A stretch of 27,375 nucleotides of DNA, taken from contig JAHJXP010000244.1 in NCBI GenBank assembly GCA_018827585.1, forward strand, positions 1 to 27,375, in the 5' to 3' direction. This DNA comes from Pseudomonadota bacterium. GTDB taxonomy: Bacteria > Desulfobacterota > Syntrophia > Syntrophales > UBA5619. A program made the position numbers and the translations under genes. The notes under the pieces are model-generated. The model saw only the letters and a program-made list of their open reading frames with translations, had not been told where the DNA came from and made no database searches. Below are positions 16,120-22,794 of the stretch, piece by piece (position 1 is the stretch's first letter; each line of letters opens with the position of its first letter).

Positions 16120-16374
16120 ATGACGCGCAAGCACCGTAAAACCCTTGAACTGATCTTTGCATATCCCCCCAGCGCAAAGGTGAAATGGCGCGATATTGAA
16201 GCGTTGTTCCGCGAGTTGGGTGCGGAGGTGACGGAACGGGAAGGATCGCGTGTCGGCGTCCGGCTGTTTGGGGAACGAAGGGTGTTTCATCGTCCCCACC
16301 CGTCGCCCGATGCCGACAAAGGAGCAGTAGCGAGTATTCGCAAATGGTTTGAAAAGAATGGAGTGAAGTCATGA
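16120..16374 (+). CDS. hicA: HicA-type toxin 1
   Basis: Predicted mRNA interferase toxin of 84 residues with the double-stranded-RNA-binding-like HicA fold: KTLELIFAYPPSAKVKWRDIEALFRELG, then a GSRVGVRL strand, FHRPHP, and a C-terminal DKGAVASIRKWFEKNG helix. The catalytic His of typical HicA (the GSHH motif) is Arg here; two His remain in FHRPHP. This sequence form recurs in the second hicA downstream, so it is probably a subfamily feature. Its stop overlaps the hicB start (ATGA), with toxin first as is usual for hicAB. Confidence 0.85.
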   Translation: MTRKHRKTLELIFAYPPSAKVKWRDIEALFRELGAEVTEREGSRVGVRLFGERRVFHRPHPSPDADKGAVASIRKWFEKNGVKS

Positions 16375-16715
16375 TGAACGTTATGGAAATCAATGGTGTA
16401 AAGGCTGTTATCGCCTTCGACCCCGAGATCAATATGTTCCGGGGTGAGTTTGTGGGGTTGAACGGCGCAGCCGATTTTTACTCAACCGATATCGATGGAT
16501 TGCGCCGCGAAGGGGAAACTTCCTTGAAGGTTTTTTTTGATATGTGCGCCGAGGAAGGGGTTTCCCCCTACCGGAAAACATCCGGCAGATTAAACCTTCG
16601 CCTTTCCCAGGAGTTGTACGACAAGGCGGCAACTTTGGCCAATGCGTCGGGAAAGAGTCTGAACGCCTGGATTGCGGATGTTATCCGTCATGCCGATGAC
16701 GTCCTCACCCATTAG
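16371..16715 (+). CDS. hicB: HicB-type antitoxin 1
   Basis: Antitoxin of 114 residues. The N-terminal half is the degenerate RNase-H-like HicB domain (VKAVIAFDPEINMFRGEFVGLNG). The C-terminal part is a ribbon-helix-helix DNA-binding segment (SGRLNLRLSQELYDKAATLANASGKSLNAWIADVI), which would bind the operator and neutralise the toxin. ATG 16371 overlaps the hicA stop; a second ATG follows at once (16374). GGAGTGAAG serves as the ribosome binding site within the end of hicA. Confidence 0.87.
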   Translation: MMNVMEINGVKAVIAFDPEINMFRGEFVGLNGAADFYSTDIDGLRREGETSLKVFFDMCAEEGVSPYRKTSGRLNLRLSQELYDKAATLANASGKSLNAWIADVIRHADDVLTH

Positions 16716-16778
16716 GTATATCGCTTTCTCGGGTTCCAGCCTCACCATACACCATCCATGTGCATTCTCAAGAAAAAT

Positions 16779-16810
16779 ATGCAACTATAAATTAGTTTGC
16801 ATTTTATAAT
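16779..16810 (+). promoter_or_regulatory. operator palindrome and -10 box of hicAB-2
   Basis: ATGCAACT (16779-16786) and AGTTTGCAT (16794-16802) form an imperfect palindrome that runs into a perfect TATAAT (16805-16810). No good -35 box is seen. The arrangement fits autorepression by the RHH domain of HicB. The DNA is clearly more AT-rich than its surroundings. Confidence 0.5.
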
Positions 16811-16831
16811 ACTTTCCGGCATAAGAGATCC

Positions 16832-17086
16832 ATGAACGCAAAACAGAAAAAGACCCTGGTCATGATCTTTGAGAAGCCAACACGTTCAGATATTTCATGG
16901 CAGGAAACCGTTTCGCTTCTCCTTAGAATCGGTGCTGTTATGAAGGAGGGCAAGGGATCTCGCGTAAGATTCAAGTGCCGTGATTGCAGTCTTCATGTTC
17001 ATGCGCCACACCCGGAAAAGGTCATATCGAAAGGCACGGTAGAGGCGATACGGGGTTTTTTAACAGACATAGGAGTTGCACCATGA
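16832..17086 (+). CDS. hicA: HicA-type toxin 2
   Basis: Second HicA-like protein, also 84 residues: KTLVMIFEKPTRSDISWQETVSLLLRIGA, GSRVRFKC, VHAPHPEKVISKGTVEAIRGFL. As in the first copy the GSH histidine is replaced by Arg in GSRV, and a His-Pro-containing strand is kept. The two toxins share layout but few residues, so they are not a recent duplication. Codon use is more AT-rich than in nearby housekeeping genes, in keeping with acquisition. ATGA overlap with its antitoxin. Confidence 0.83.
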   Translation: MNAKQKKTLVMIFEKPTRSDISWQETVSLLLRIGAVMKEGKGSRVRFKCRDCSLHVHAPHPEKVISKGTVEAIRGFLTDIGVAP

Positions 17087-17436
17087 AAAATATTTTGCAG
17101 TATAAAGGGTACGCTGGAAATGTTCAATTTGATCCGGATGATATGATTTTCTACGGTCGCGTCATGGGGATGAAGAAGGCCCATATCGCCTATGAGGGAA
17201 AGACTGTTGACGACCTTGTGAAGGATTTCCGGGATGCCATTGATGATTACCTCAATATGTGCGCCGAAGATGGTATTGAACCCGAAAAGCCCTTCAAGGG
17301 CACGTTCAATATCCGCCTTGATCCCGAGCTCCACAAACGTCTGGTCGTGAATGCTACCGACCAAGGTATGACACTGAACGCTTTCGTCAAGGGTATCCTG
17401 GAAAAGTCCACAGCGGAAGGTCACCGGGCCGGATAG
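17083..17436 (+). CDS. hicB: HicB-type antitoxin 2
   Basis: Antitoxin of 117 residues, a textbook HicB: QYKGYAGNVQFDPDDMIFYGRVMGM, then GKTVDDLVKDFRDAIDDYLNMCAEDG, EPEKPFKGTFNIRLDPELHKRL and a C-terminal RHH end (GMTLNAFVKGILEKS). The ATG at 17083 overlaps the toxin stop and follows AGGAG; the frame extends further upstream, but only as a shadow of hicA. Confidence 0.9.
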   Translation: MKNILQYKGYAGNVQFDPDDMIFYGRVMGMKKAHIAYEGKTVDDLVKDFRDAIDDYLNMCAEDGIEPEKPFKGTFNIRLDPELHKRLVVNATDQGMTLNAFVKGILEKSTAEGHRAG

Positions 17437-18001
17437 GAATGCGACGGCTGTAAAAGTCCGGACATAGTAAGGGCGGCATAAATGTAGCGGGGGTCAGTTT
17501 TGTTGGAATTCTGGGGACGTAATACCATTAATGGCATTGACCTGCCGATAATCTGTATTATGTCCCCCGATTCTCCCCCGACGACGATCACTTGTCCGAT
17601 ATGGGTACCGAGGTGGTTCGTGGCTTGTTCCAGAGTGCGATCGCCGAGGCCCACTCAGGCTCTTCTTCCCCGTAAAGGGACTTACATCGGCCAAAATCCA
17701 CCACCACATTTAATCAAACCTTGAAAAGACGGGAGTTTGCCGCCGATTTGCTTTCACCTTGATGCAAGCAAGAAATAACAATTTCTACTGTAAATTCAAT
17801 CATCGTAATATGTTGATGGTGGATTACGGACTATTATTTTTGGCCGATAGCCTTATTTGGAATCGAGCGGAATCGGCCTTTCCCTTGCGGCTCCGCGGCG
17901 GCCGTGGTATGGATGGCGCGAAATATGGACGATGTTCCGGCGTCGCGATCGTATGGGCGGAAGCTTCAGCGCAACGCGGGGGCTTTTCGGCGTCGTCAAA
18001 A
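17437..18001. other. gene-poor stretch between hicAB-2 and repeat element 3
   Basis: No gene could be supported. Frames of 70-96 codons exist on both strands but lack ribosome binding sites, recognisable motifs and consistent codon use. The segment holds an inverted repeat (17506-17574), an AT-rich patch (about 17740-17860) and, at its end, a degenerate forward copy of the terminal-repeat motif (CTTTTCGGCGTCGTCAA, about 17983-17999). It looks like decayed mobile or acquired DNA. Confidence 0.55.
17506..17574. repeat. imperfect inverted repeat, REP-like
   Basis: The left arm with CTGGGGACGTAATAC (to 17525) and the right arm GTATTATGTCCCC (from 17555) pair over 13 bp with one mismatch, around a 29-bp loop. 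The sequence resembles ends of REP-type elements mobilised by Y1 tyrosine transposases; no transposase is present. Confidence 0.45.
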
Positions 18002-18138
18002 GAGATGCCCTCGTAAAAAGTCCCTCTAACCGTCATACCGGAGAACGCCGGTATCCGGAAATAGTTGAAAACACTGGATTCCGTGTCAAGCCCGGAATGA
18101 CAAAACAGGGGAAAAGCGACTTGTTACGAAGTCGTCAA
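18002..18138. repeat. MITE-like element 3 with 21-bp terminal inverted repeats
   Basis: The left end (18002-18022, CCCTCGTAAAAAGTC) and right end (18118-18138, GACTTGTTACGAAGTCGTCAA) are inverted. The core differs from elements 1 and 2: it is the widespread CGTCATACCGG...GCCGGTATCC...AAGCCCGGAATGAC palindromic repeat. The right end abuts the waaA ribosome binding site, 13 bp before its TTG start. Confidence 0.65.
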
Positions 18139-18151
18139 AAGAGGTGAGGGT

Positions 18152-19531
18152 TTGTTCTGGTCGGGACTCTATAACGCGCTTCTGATTGCGGCTGCGGCTG
18201 CGGCCGTGCCGTACTACGGGGCGAGGATGCTCCTGACCGGCAAGTACCGCAAAAGCCTGGGGCCGAAGTTCGGCCGCCTCGATCCGGAGACGGTCGCCCG
18301 CATGGAGGGGAGCCCCCGGATCTGGGTCCACGCCGTCTCGGTCGGCGAAGCGACGGCGGCGGCCGCGATCGTGGCGGCGCTCCGTTCGCGCCTGCCCGGG
18401 GCATGCATCGTTCTGTCCACGAGCACGGAGACGGGTCAGGAGATGGCCCGGAATCTGGTCGCCGACGCGACGGCCCTCATCTACTATCCTTTGGATATCC
18501 CCTGCGTCGTACGAAGTGTCCTCGATCTGGTCCGGCCAGATTGTTTCGTTCCCGTCGAGACGGAGCTCTGGCCCAATTTCATCCGGATCTGCCGGGCGCG
18601 GGGGACGCGTATCGTGATGGCCAACGGCCGGATTTCGTCCCGTTCCTACCGCGGTTACCGGGCGACCCGCTTCTTCTGGAAGGAAATTCTCGCGGCGCTC
18701 GACGCCGCAGGGGTAATCTCACGGGCCGATGCGGATAGGCTTGCGGTCATAGGGATGCCCGCCGGACGGATACAGGTCCTCGGAAACGCGAAGTACGATG
18801 GCCTCGCGGCGCGGGTCTCCCCCGAACTTGAAGGGGAGATCGCCGGCCGCCTGGGGATCGCTCCGGGGGAAGGGGTCCTGGTGGCGGGAAGCACGCACGA
18901 AGGAGAGGAAGCGGTCATTCTGGATGTTTACCGGCGTCTGCTCGAAATCCGGCCCGATTTCAAGCTGATCCTCGTTCCCCGCCACATCGAGCGGGGCGAG
19001 GCCGTCGCGGAACTGATCCGCCGGGCCGGATTCGCCGACTGCATTCGGATGTCGGAAATCATGGGCGGACGCCTGAGGACAAACGAGCGGGTCGTCCTCG
19101 TCGATGTGATCGGCGAGCTTTTCAAGGTGTACAGCCTGGCGACCGTCGTCTTCTGCGGGGGGAGCCTTGTGCCGAAGGGAGGCCAGAATATCCTCGAAGC
19201 CGCCGCCTGGGGAAAGGTCGTTTTTCACGGCCCGCATATGGATGATTTCCGGGAGGAGCGGGCGCTCATCGATGACGCGGGTGCGGGGATCGCCGTCGCA
19301 AACGGCGACGAGCTTTACGAGGGCATCCGGGAGCTTCTCGACCGGCCCGATCTTCTCCGGCAGAAGGGCGAAGCGGGACGGCAGGCCGTGGCGGCCAACA
19401 AAGGCGCCGCGGCGCGCTACGCCGATCTGATCACGGACGTTTTCAGGCCTCCGCCCGTCTCAGAAACTCGTTCCACTTCTGATCGACGGACCGCTGGAGC
19501 TGTCCCAGTTGCTCCATGCTCATCTTCTTGA
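18152..19531 (+). CDS. waaA: 3-deoxy-D-manno-octulosonic acid (Kdo) transferase
   Basis: Inner-membrane-associated GT30 enzyme adding Kdo from CMP-Kdo to lipid A precursor; 459 residues. It has the N-terminal hydrophobic anchor (YNALLIAAAAAAVPYYGARMLL), WVHAVSVGEA, STSTETGQEMA, PVETELWPNFIR, NGRISSRSYRGY, GNAKYDGL, AGSTHEGEE, LVPRHIERGE and the CMP-Kdo site CGGSLVPKGGQNILEAAAWG, all standard for WaaA/KdtA. It starts at TTG 18152 after GAGGTGAGGG, right at the edge of a repeat element. The last ~30 codons run 89 bp into the convergent porB gene, giving a Ser/Thr/Pro-rich tail that is unlikely to be functional. Indicates a lipopolysaccharide-bearing organism. Confidence 0.94.
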   Translation: MFWSGLYNALLIAAAAAAVPYYGARMLLTGKYRKSLGPKFGRLDPETVARMEGSPRIWVHAVSVGEATAAAAIVAALRSRLPGACIVLSTSTETGQEMARNLVADATALIYYPLDIPCVVRSVLDLVRPDCFVPVETELWPNFIRICRARGTRIVMANGRISSRSYRGYRATRFFWKEILAALDAAGVISRADADRLAVIGMPAGRIQVLGNAKYDGLAARVSPELEGEIAGRLGIAPGEGVLVAGSTHEGEEAVILDVYRRLLEIRPDFKLILVPRHIERGEAVAELIRRAGFADCIRMSEIMGGRLRTNERVVLVDVIGELFKVYSLATVVFCGGSLVPKGGQNILEAAAWGKVVFHGPHMDDFREERALIDDAGAGIAVANGDELYEGIRELLDRPDLLRQKGEAGRQAVAANKGAAARYADLITDVFRPPPVSETRSTSDRRTAGAVPVAPCSSS

Positions 19532-20342
19532 ACCGCCCCTGCTTCTCCACGAAGTTGATCACCGGGACGCGGTTTCCCTTTTCGGCGAGGGTCTTGCTAC
19601 GGCCGGTGAAGCGGAACTTCCCGTCTTCGATCTCGTAGAGGACGACGATTCCCGTCTCGACGGCGAGCCGTCCGATCTTGACCGTATCCTTGGGCGGGAA
19701 GACCCAGCCGGGGGGACAGGGGGTCGCGATCTGGAGGTAGCGGGATCCCTTGATCCGCTTGGCCTTGACGAACTTTTCGTAGAGGTCGATGGGGAAGGAG
19801 GGGGAGGTGGTGGCCAGGTAGGGGAGGTCGTGTCCCTCCATGATCTTCATCATGTCCTTCTTGTTCTGCTGCTTGGTGAGGAAGGGCGTCGTCGTGGTCA
19901 GCGCACCCGCAGGGGTGGCGCTGGAGCGCTGCGTTCCCGTGTTCATGTACCCCTCGTTGTCGTAGCAGACGAAGATGAAGTCCGTGTTCCTCTCGGCGGC
20001 GCCGGAGAGCGCCTGGATGCCGATGTCGAAGGTCCCCCCGTCGCCGGCGATGGCGACGACCGTGATGTCGCTCCGGTTCATCGCTGCAAGTCCGGCCACG
20101 AGGCCGGACGCTGAGGCCGCGGTGCTGGCGAAGGTGCAGTTCAGACAGGGGATGGCGACGGACGTCGTGGGGTAGAGGCCGTGGAGGACCGTCAGGCAGC
20201 TCGCGGGAAGGGTGAGAATCGTGTTTTCCCGGAGGGCCTTGAGGACGTAGCGGTAGGCCAGGGCGAGGCCGCAGCCCGAACAGGTGCGGTTTCCCGGCAG
20301 CATGTATTCTTCCTTGTGAATCTTAAAGAGTTTTTCCGGCAT
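19443..20342 (-). CDS. porB: 2-oxoacid:ferredoxin oxidoreductase, beta subunit (TPP-binding)
   Basis: Thiamine-diphosphate subunit of a pyruvate (or related 2-oxoacid):ferredoxin oxidoreductase, 299 residues. The cluster ligands fit Cys21, Cys24 (CSGC) and Cys49, with a further conserved cysteine at 209 (PCPPGW). The TPP motif runs from GDGGTFDIG (100-108) to YDNEGYMNTG (127-136). It is the last gene of a four-gene operon and starts 3 bp after the porA stop. Its end overlaps waaA antisense. Pyruvate is the default substrate, but branched-chain 2-oxoacid enzymes share this architecture. Confidence 0.93.
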   Translation of the reverse strand: MPEKLFKIHKEEYMLPGNRTCSGCGLALAYRYVLKALRENTILTLPASCLTVLHGLYPTTSVAIPCLNCTFASTAASASGLVAGLAAMNRSDITVVAIAGDGGTFDIGIQALSGAAERNTDFIFVCYDNEGYMNTGTQRSSATPAGALTTTTPFLTKQQNKKDMMKIMEGHDLPYLATTSPSFPIDLYEKFVKAKRIKGSRYLQIATPCPPGWVFPPKDTVKIGRLAVETGIVVLYEIEDGKFRFTGRSKTLAEKGNRVPVINFVEKQGRFKKMSMEQLGQLQRSVDQKWNEFLRRAEA

Positions 20343-20345
20343 GTT

Positions 20346-21551
20346 TTACTCCGTCACGCAATTGAGCCACGTCTGCCGTTCGCTTGTCCCCGCGGCGATG
20401 GCTGACAGCGAAGAACGAACGGCCTCGGCCAGCTCCCTGGCCTTGACATCCCGTCCGCCGAGGCCGGCGATGAAGTTGTGGATCGGCGTCCGGATGCCGG
20501 CGCCGTACAGGGCGGCCTTGATGTCGGCGCTGAGCGCCCCCTCGTAGCCGTAACTGATGTTCTTTTCAAAAACGCAGATGGCCGGCGCATTCTTGAAGGC
20601 CTCGCGGATCTCTTCACGGGGGAAGGGGCGGTAGACCCGGACGCCGACCACCCCTGCGCGGATCCCCTCGTCGCGCAGGATGTCCGCCGCCGTCGTCGCC
20701 TCCGTGGCGAGGGATCCCATCCCGGCGATGAGGACCTCGGCGTCCTCTGTCCGATAGGTCCAGAGCATCCCGCCGTGGTCGCGGCCGAATGCCTCCGCGT
20801 AGGCGCGGCCGGTCTCGACGATTGCTGCCCGCGACCCCTCCAGGGCGTGCTGGAGCTTCCAGCGCATGTCCATATAGCCGTCGCGGAGGACCCCTTCCGC
20901 ATCCCGTCTCTGCCAGGGGAAGATCACCGGGTTGATGTTCCGGGGGGTCTCCGGCTTGAGGATCGTGTGGGGCTGATAGGGGGGGAGGAACCGGCAGACC
21001 GCCTCGGCATCGGGGATCTCTACCGGCATCATCGTGTGGGACAGGATGAAGCCGTCGAAACAGACCATGACGGGGCAGTAGACCTGCTCGGCGATCCGGT
21101 AGGCCTGGATGATGGAATCCAGGATCTCCTGGTTGTCCCGGCAATAGATCTGGATCCAGCCGGTGTCCCTCTGGGCGATGGAGTCCTGCTGGTCGTTGAA
21201 GATGGACCAGGGGGCGCCGACGGCGCGGTTCACGCAGGCCATGACGATCGGGAGGCGGGAGCCCGCCGCCCAGTGGAGCTGCTCGTGCATGTAAAGCAGG
21301 CCGTGGGAGCAGGTCGCCGTGAAGGTCCGGGCGCCGACGGTGGAGGCGGAGACGCAGACCGTCATGACCGAGTGCTCGCTCTCCACCCGGATGTACTCGG
21401 TCTTGAACTCGCCCCGTTCCACCCACTGTGAGATTGTTTCGGTTATGGGGGTCGAGGGGGTGATCGGATAGGCGGAAATGACCTGGACCTTGGAGAGCTT
21501 CGCTCCCCAGGCGGCGGCCTGATTGCCGGTCATGATCTCGGCATGGCTCAT
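20346..21551 (-). CDS. porA: 2-oxoacid:ferredoxin oxidoreductase, alpha subunit
   Basis: Alpha subunit of 401 residues with the pyrimidine-binding domain (GNQAAAWGAKLSKVQVISAYPITPSTPITE, the segment typical of PorA) and ESEHSVMTVCVSASTVGARTFTATCSHGL, where the Glu assists TPP activation. The C-terminal half has the transketolase-C-like domain (EVLIAGMGSLATEA, GVVGVRVYRPFPREEI, VFEKNISYGYEG). The ATG at 21551 overlaps the porD stop as ATGA and is preferred to the much longer upstream frame, which only shadows porD. Substrate as for porB. Confidence 0.93.
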   Translation of the reverse strand: MSHAEIMTGNQAAAWGAKLSKVQVISAYPITPSTPITETISQWVERGEFKTEYIRVESEHSVMTVCVSASTVGARTFTATCSHGLLYMHEQLHWAAGSRLPIVMACVNRAVGAPWSIFNDQQDSIAQRDTGWIQIYCRDNQEILDSIIQAYRIAEQVYCPVMVCFDGFILSHTMMPVEIPDAEAVCRFLPPYQPHTILKPETPRNINPVIFPWQRRDAEGVLRDGYMDMRWKLQHALEGSRAAIVETGRAYAEAFGRDHGGMLWTYRTEDAEVLIAGMGSLATEATTAADILRDEGIRAGVVGVRVYRPFPREEIREAFKNAPAICVFEKNISYGYEGALSADIKAALYGAGIRTPIHNFIAGLGGRDVKARELAEAVRSSLSAIAAGTSERQTWLNCVTE

Positions 21552-21841
21552 TTCCTGTCCTCCTCGTGCATCACCATCGTGATCGCCTTCGCCGGGCACT
21601 CCTCGGCGCAGATGCCGCACCCCTTGCAGTATTCGAGGTCGATCCGGACCGGGATGCCGGCGGTGACGATTCCGTCCGGACAGTAGAGCCAGCAGAGATA
21701 GCAGGCCGGCCGGTTCTTGACCGAGGCGATGCACTTGGCATGATCGATCACCGGCGTGGCGTCCCGCCAGTCGCCGGTCCTCCCCGCCTCGCCGACGGCC
21801 GGCTTGCACATGGCGGAGATGTTATCGTCCTTGAGTTCCAT
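21548..21841 (-). CDS. porD: 2-oxoacid:ferredoxin oxidoreductase, delta subunit (2x[4Fe-4S] ferredoxin-like)
   Basis: Ferredoxin-like subunit of 97 residues carrying electrons from the TPP site to external ferredoxin. The second cluster motif is canonical: CKGCGICAEECP (Cys72, 75, 78, 82). The first is unusual: Cys37, then nine residues, then CYLCWLYCP (Cys47, 50, 54) in place of the usual CxxCxxCxxxCP. Because Cys47 replaces the second cysteine, four ligands are still present. It starts at ATG 21841, 11 bp after porC, and overlaps porA by ATGA. Confidence 0.9.
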   Translation of the reverse strand: MELKDDNISAMCKPAVGEAGRTGDWRDATPVIDHAKCIASVKNRPACYLCWLYCPDGIVTAGIPVRIDLEYCKGCGICAEECPAKAITMVMHEEDRK

Positions 21842-21852
21842 ATCCAGTTTCC

Positions 21853-22419
21853 CTACGAGAGCTTCTTCATATTCGTTTCCTCGTATGCGGCCCGAAGGGC
21901 GGCGATGTTGGTCGCCGCCGCCGTGCCGGTCATCTTCCATTTCAGCCCCTTCTCCATGTATTCGGGGGAGACGAGGCCCGAGGCCCGTGAGAGGACCCCG
22001 AGCATGGGCGTGTTGACCATCGGCGCCCCCTCCTTGAGCAGATGGAAGCGAAGCGCGATCGCGGTCGCATCAACGGTGGCGATGTTCAGGCAGCCCTTGA
22101 CGGCGACTTCCTCCGGCTTCTGCGGCGTGTTGATCAGGAGCAGTCCCCTGGGCTTGAGCGTCCCCAGGACATCGACCACGCTGAGCAGCGACTGGTCCAG
22201 GACGACGGCGATATCGGCCTTTTCGATCTGGGCGAAGGTCCTGATCGGGGTGTCGGAGATCCGCGTAAAGGCGATGAGCGGCGCCCCCCGCCGCTCCGGG
22301 CCGAAGGTCGGCGCCGAGGTGACCCCCTTGAATCCCTGCAGGTAGGCCGATTCGGCCAGGATCTGCGCGGCGATGACGACGCCCTGCCCGCCGCGGCCGT
22401 GCCATATCACTTCATGCAT
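21853..22419 (-). CDS. porC: 2-oxoacid:ferredoxin oxidoreductase, gamma subunit
   Basis: Gamma subunit of 188 residues, the first gene of the porCDAB operon. It opens with HEVIWHGRGGQGVVIAAQILAESA, the defining PorC/VorC motif, followed by SAPTFGPERRGAPLIAFTRIS and VLDQSLL. ATG 22419 fits homology best; AGGGA lies upstream, and the frame extends about 20 codons further into the regulatory leader. The gamma-delta-alpha-beta order with fused-free subunits is the archaeal/anaerobe type. Its 5' leader carries a terminator and a leader ORF, so expression is probably attenuated (see findings). Confidence 0.92.
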   Translation of the reverse strand: MHEVIWHGRGGQGVVIAAQILAESAYLQGFKGVTSAPTFGPERRGAPLIAFTRISDTPIRTFAQIEKADIAVVLDQSLLSVVDVLGTLKPRGLLLINTPQKPEEVAVKGCLNIATVDATAIALRFHLLKEGAPMVNTPMLGVLSRASGLVSPEYMEKGLKWKMTGTAAATNIAALRAAYEETNMKKLS

Positions 22420-22453
22420 AACGTTTCCCTGAAAATGGGGCCGCAAAGCCATC

Positions 22454-22487
22454 AAATAAAAAGACCATGGATTTTCCACCCATGGCC
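22454..22487 (-). terminator. intrinsic terminator in the por leader (candidate attenuator)
   Basis: On the minus strand GGCCATGG (22487-22480) pairs with CCATGGTC (22470-22463), eight pairs with one G-T, loop of nine, followed by TTTTTATTT (22462-22454). It lies 34 bp upstream of porC and downstream of the promoter at 22695-22667, so read-through is needed for por expression from that promoter. Confidence 0.65.
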
Positions 22488-22520
22488 TTTAGGATGCGCT
22501 GATTTCGGGACTGACTGCTC

Positions 22521-22634
22521 CTAAAAACGACGGGCGACGGGCATATGCCCGCCAAGAAGAGCGAGGCACAACAGGAGGGCCGGCAGCAACCTGACCCGAT
22601 GAAGACCCCTTGCCCCTCTTAACGTTCCGTTCAT
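22521..22634 (-). CDS. short leucine-rich leader ORF upstream of porC
   Basis: 37-codon ORF starting at ATG 22634, about 26 bases after the predicted transcription start, and ending at TAG, 33 bases before the terminator hairpin. It reads MNGTLRGARG, LHRVRLLPAL, LLCLALLGGH and MPVARRF: ten Leu in 37 residues, clustered in LLPALLLCLALLG. The ribosome binding site is weak (GGGG 8-11 bases upstream). Two readings are possible: a leader peptide whose translation controls the terminator, or a small hydrophobic membrane peptide. Not recognised as any known protein. Confidence 0.4.
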   Translation of the reverse strand: MNGTLRGARGLHRVRLLPALLLCLALLGGHMPVARRF

Positions 22635-22666
22635 TTTCAGGAAACCCCGCTGGCGAAATCGGGGGG

Positions 22667-22695
22667 ACTTTAAAACAAAACCCCGGGGTTGTCAA
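22667..22695 (-). promoter_or_regulatory. sigma70-type promoter of the por operon
   Basis: On the minus strand a perfect TTGACA (22695-22690) is followed after 17 bp by TAAAGT (22672-22667). The start point near 22660 leaves a leader of about 240 bases before porC. Confidence 0.6.
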
Positions 22696-22707
22696 TAGAG
22701 AACTTAC

Positions 22708-22736
22708 GCCGGATGAAGCGCAACGCAGCATCCGGC
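22708..22736. repeat. REP-like palindrome
   Basis: GCCGGATG (22708-22715) and CATCCGGC (22729-22736) form a perfect 8-bp stem with a 13-base loop, like enterobacterial REP units. It overlaps the adjacent terminal-repeat motif by two bases. Confidence 0.55.
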
Positions 22737-22755
22737 CTTTTTACGAAGCCGTCAA
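22735..22755 (+). repeat. solo copy of the 21-bp terminal-repeat motif
   Basis: CCTTTTTACGAAGCCGTCAA, a forward copy of the motif seen at the ends of the three complete elements, here attached to a REP-like palindrome and 39 bp before the ATG of a short ORF. No inverted partner was found. Confidence 0.6.
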
Positions 22756-22794
22756 TGACGCCCCGGCCGATGACAAACACAAGGAGGTACTGAC

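Noticed and set aside
17857..18147. 96-codon plus-strand ORF containing GERRYPEIVENTGFRVKPGMTK
   Set aside because: That peptide is the translation of the widespread palindromic repeat forming the core of element 3, a common false gene call.
22488..22660. Known riboswitch in the por leader
   Set aside because: I compared by eye with TPP, SAM, cobalamin, glycine, c-di-GMP, fluoride and SRP/6S landmarks and found no match; a covariance-model scan would be decisive.
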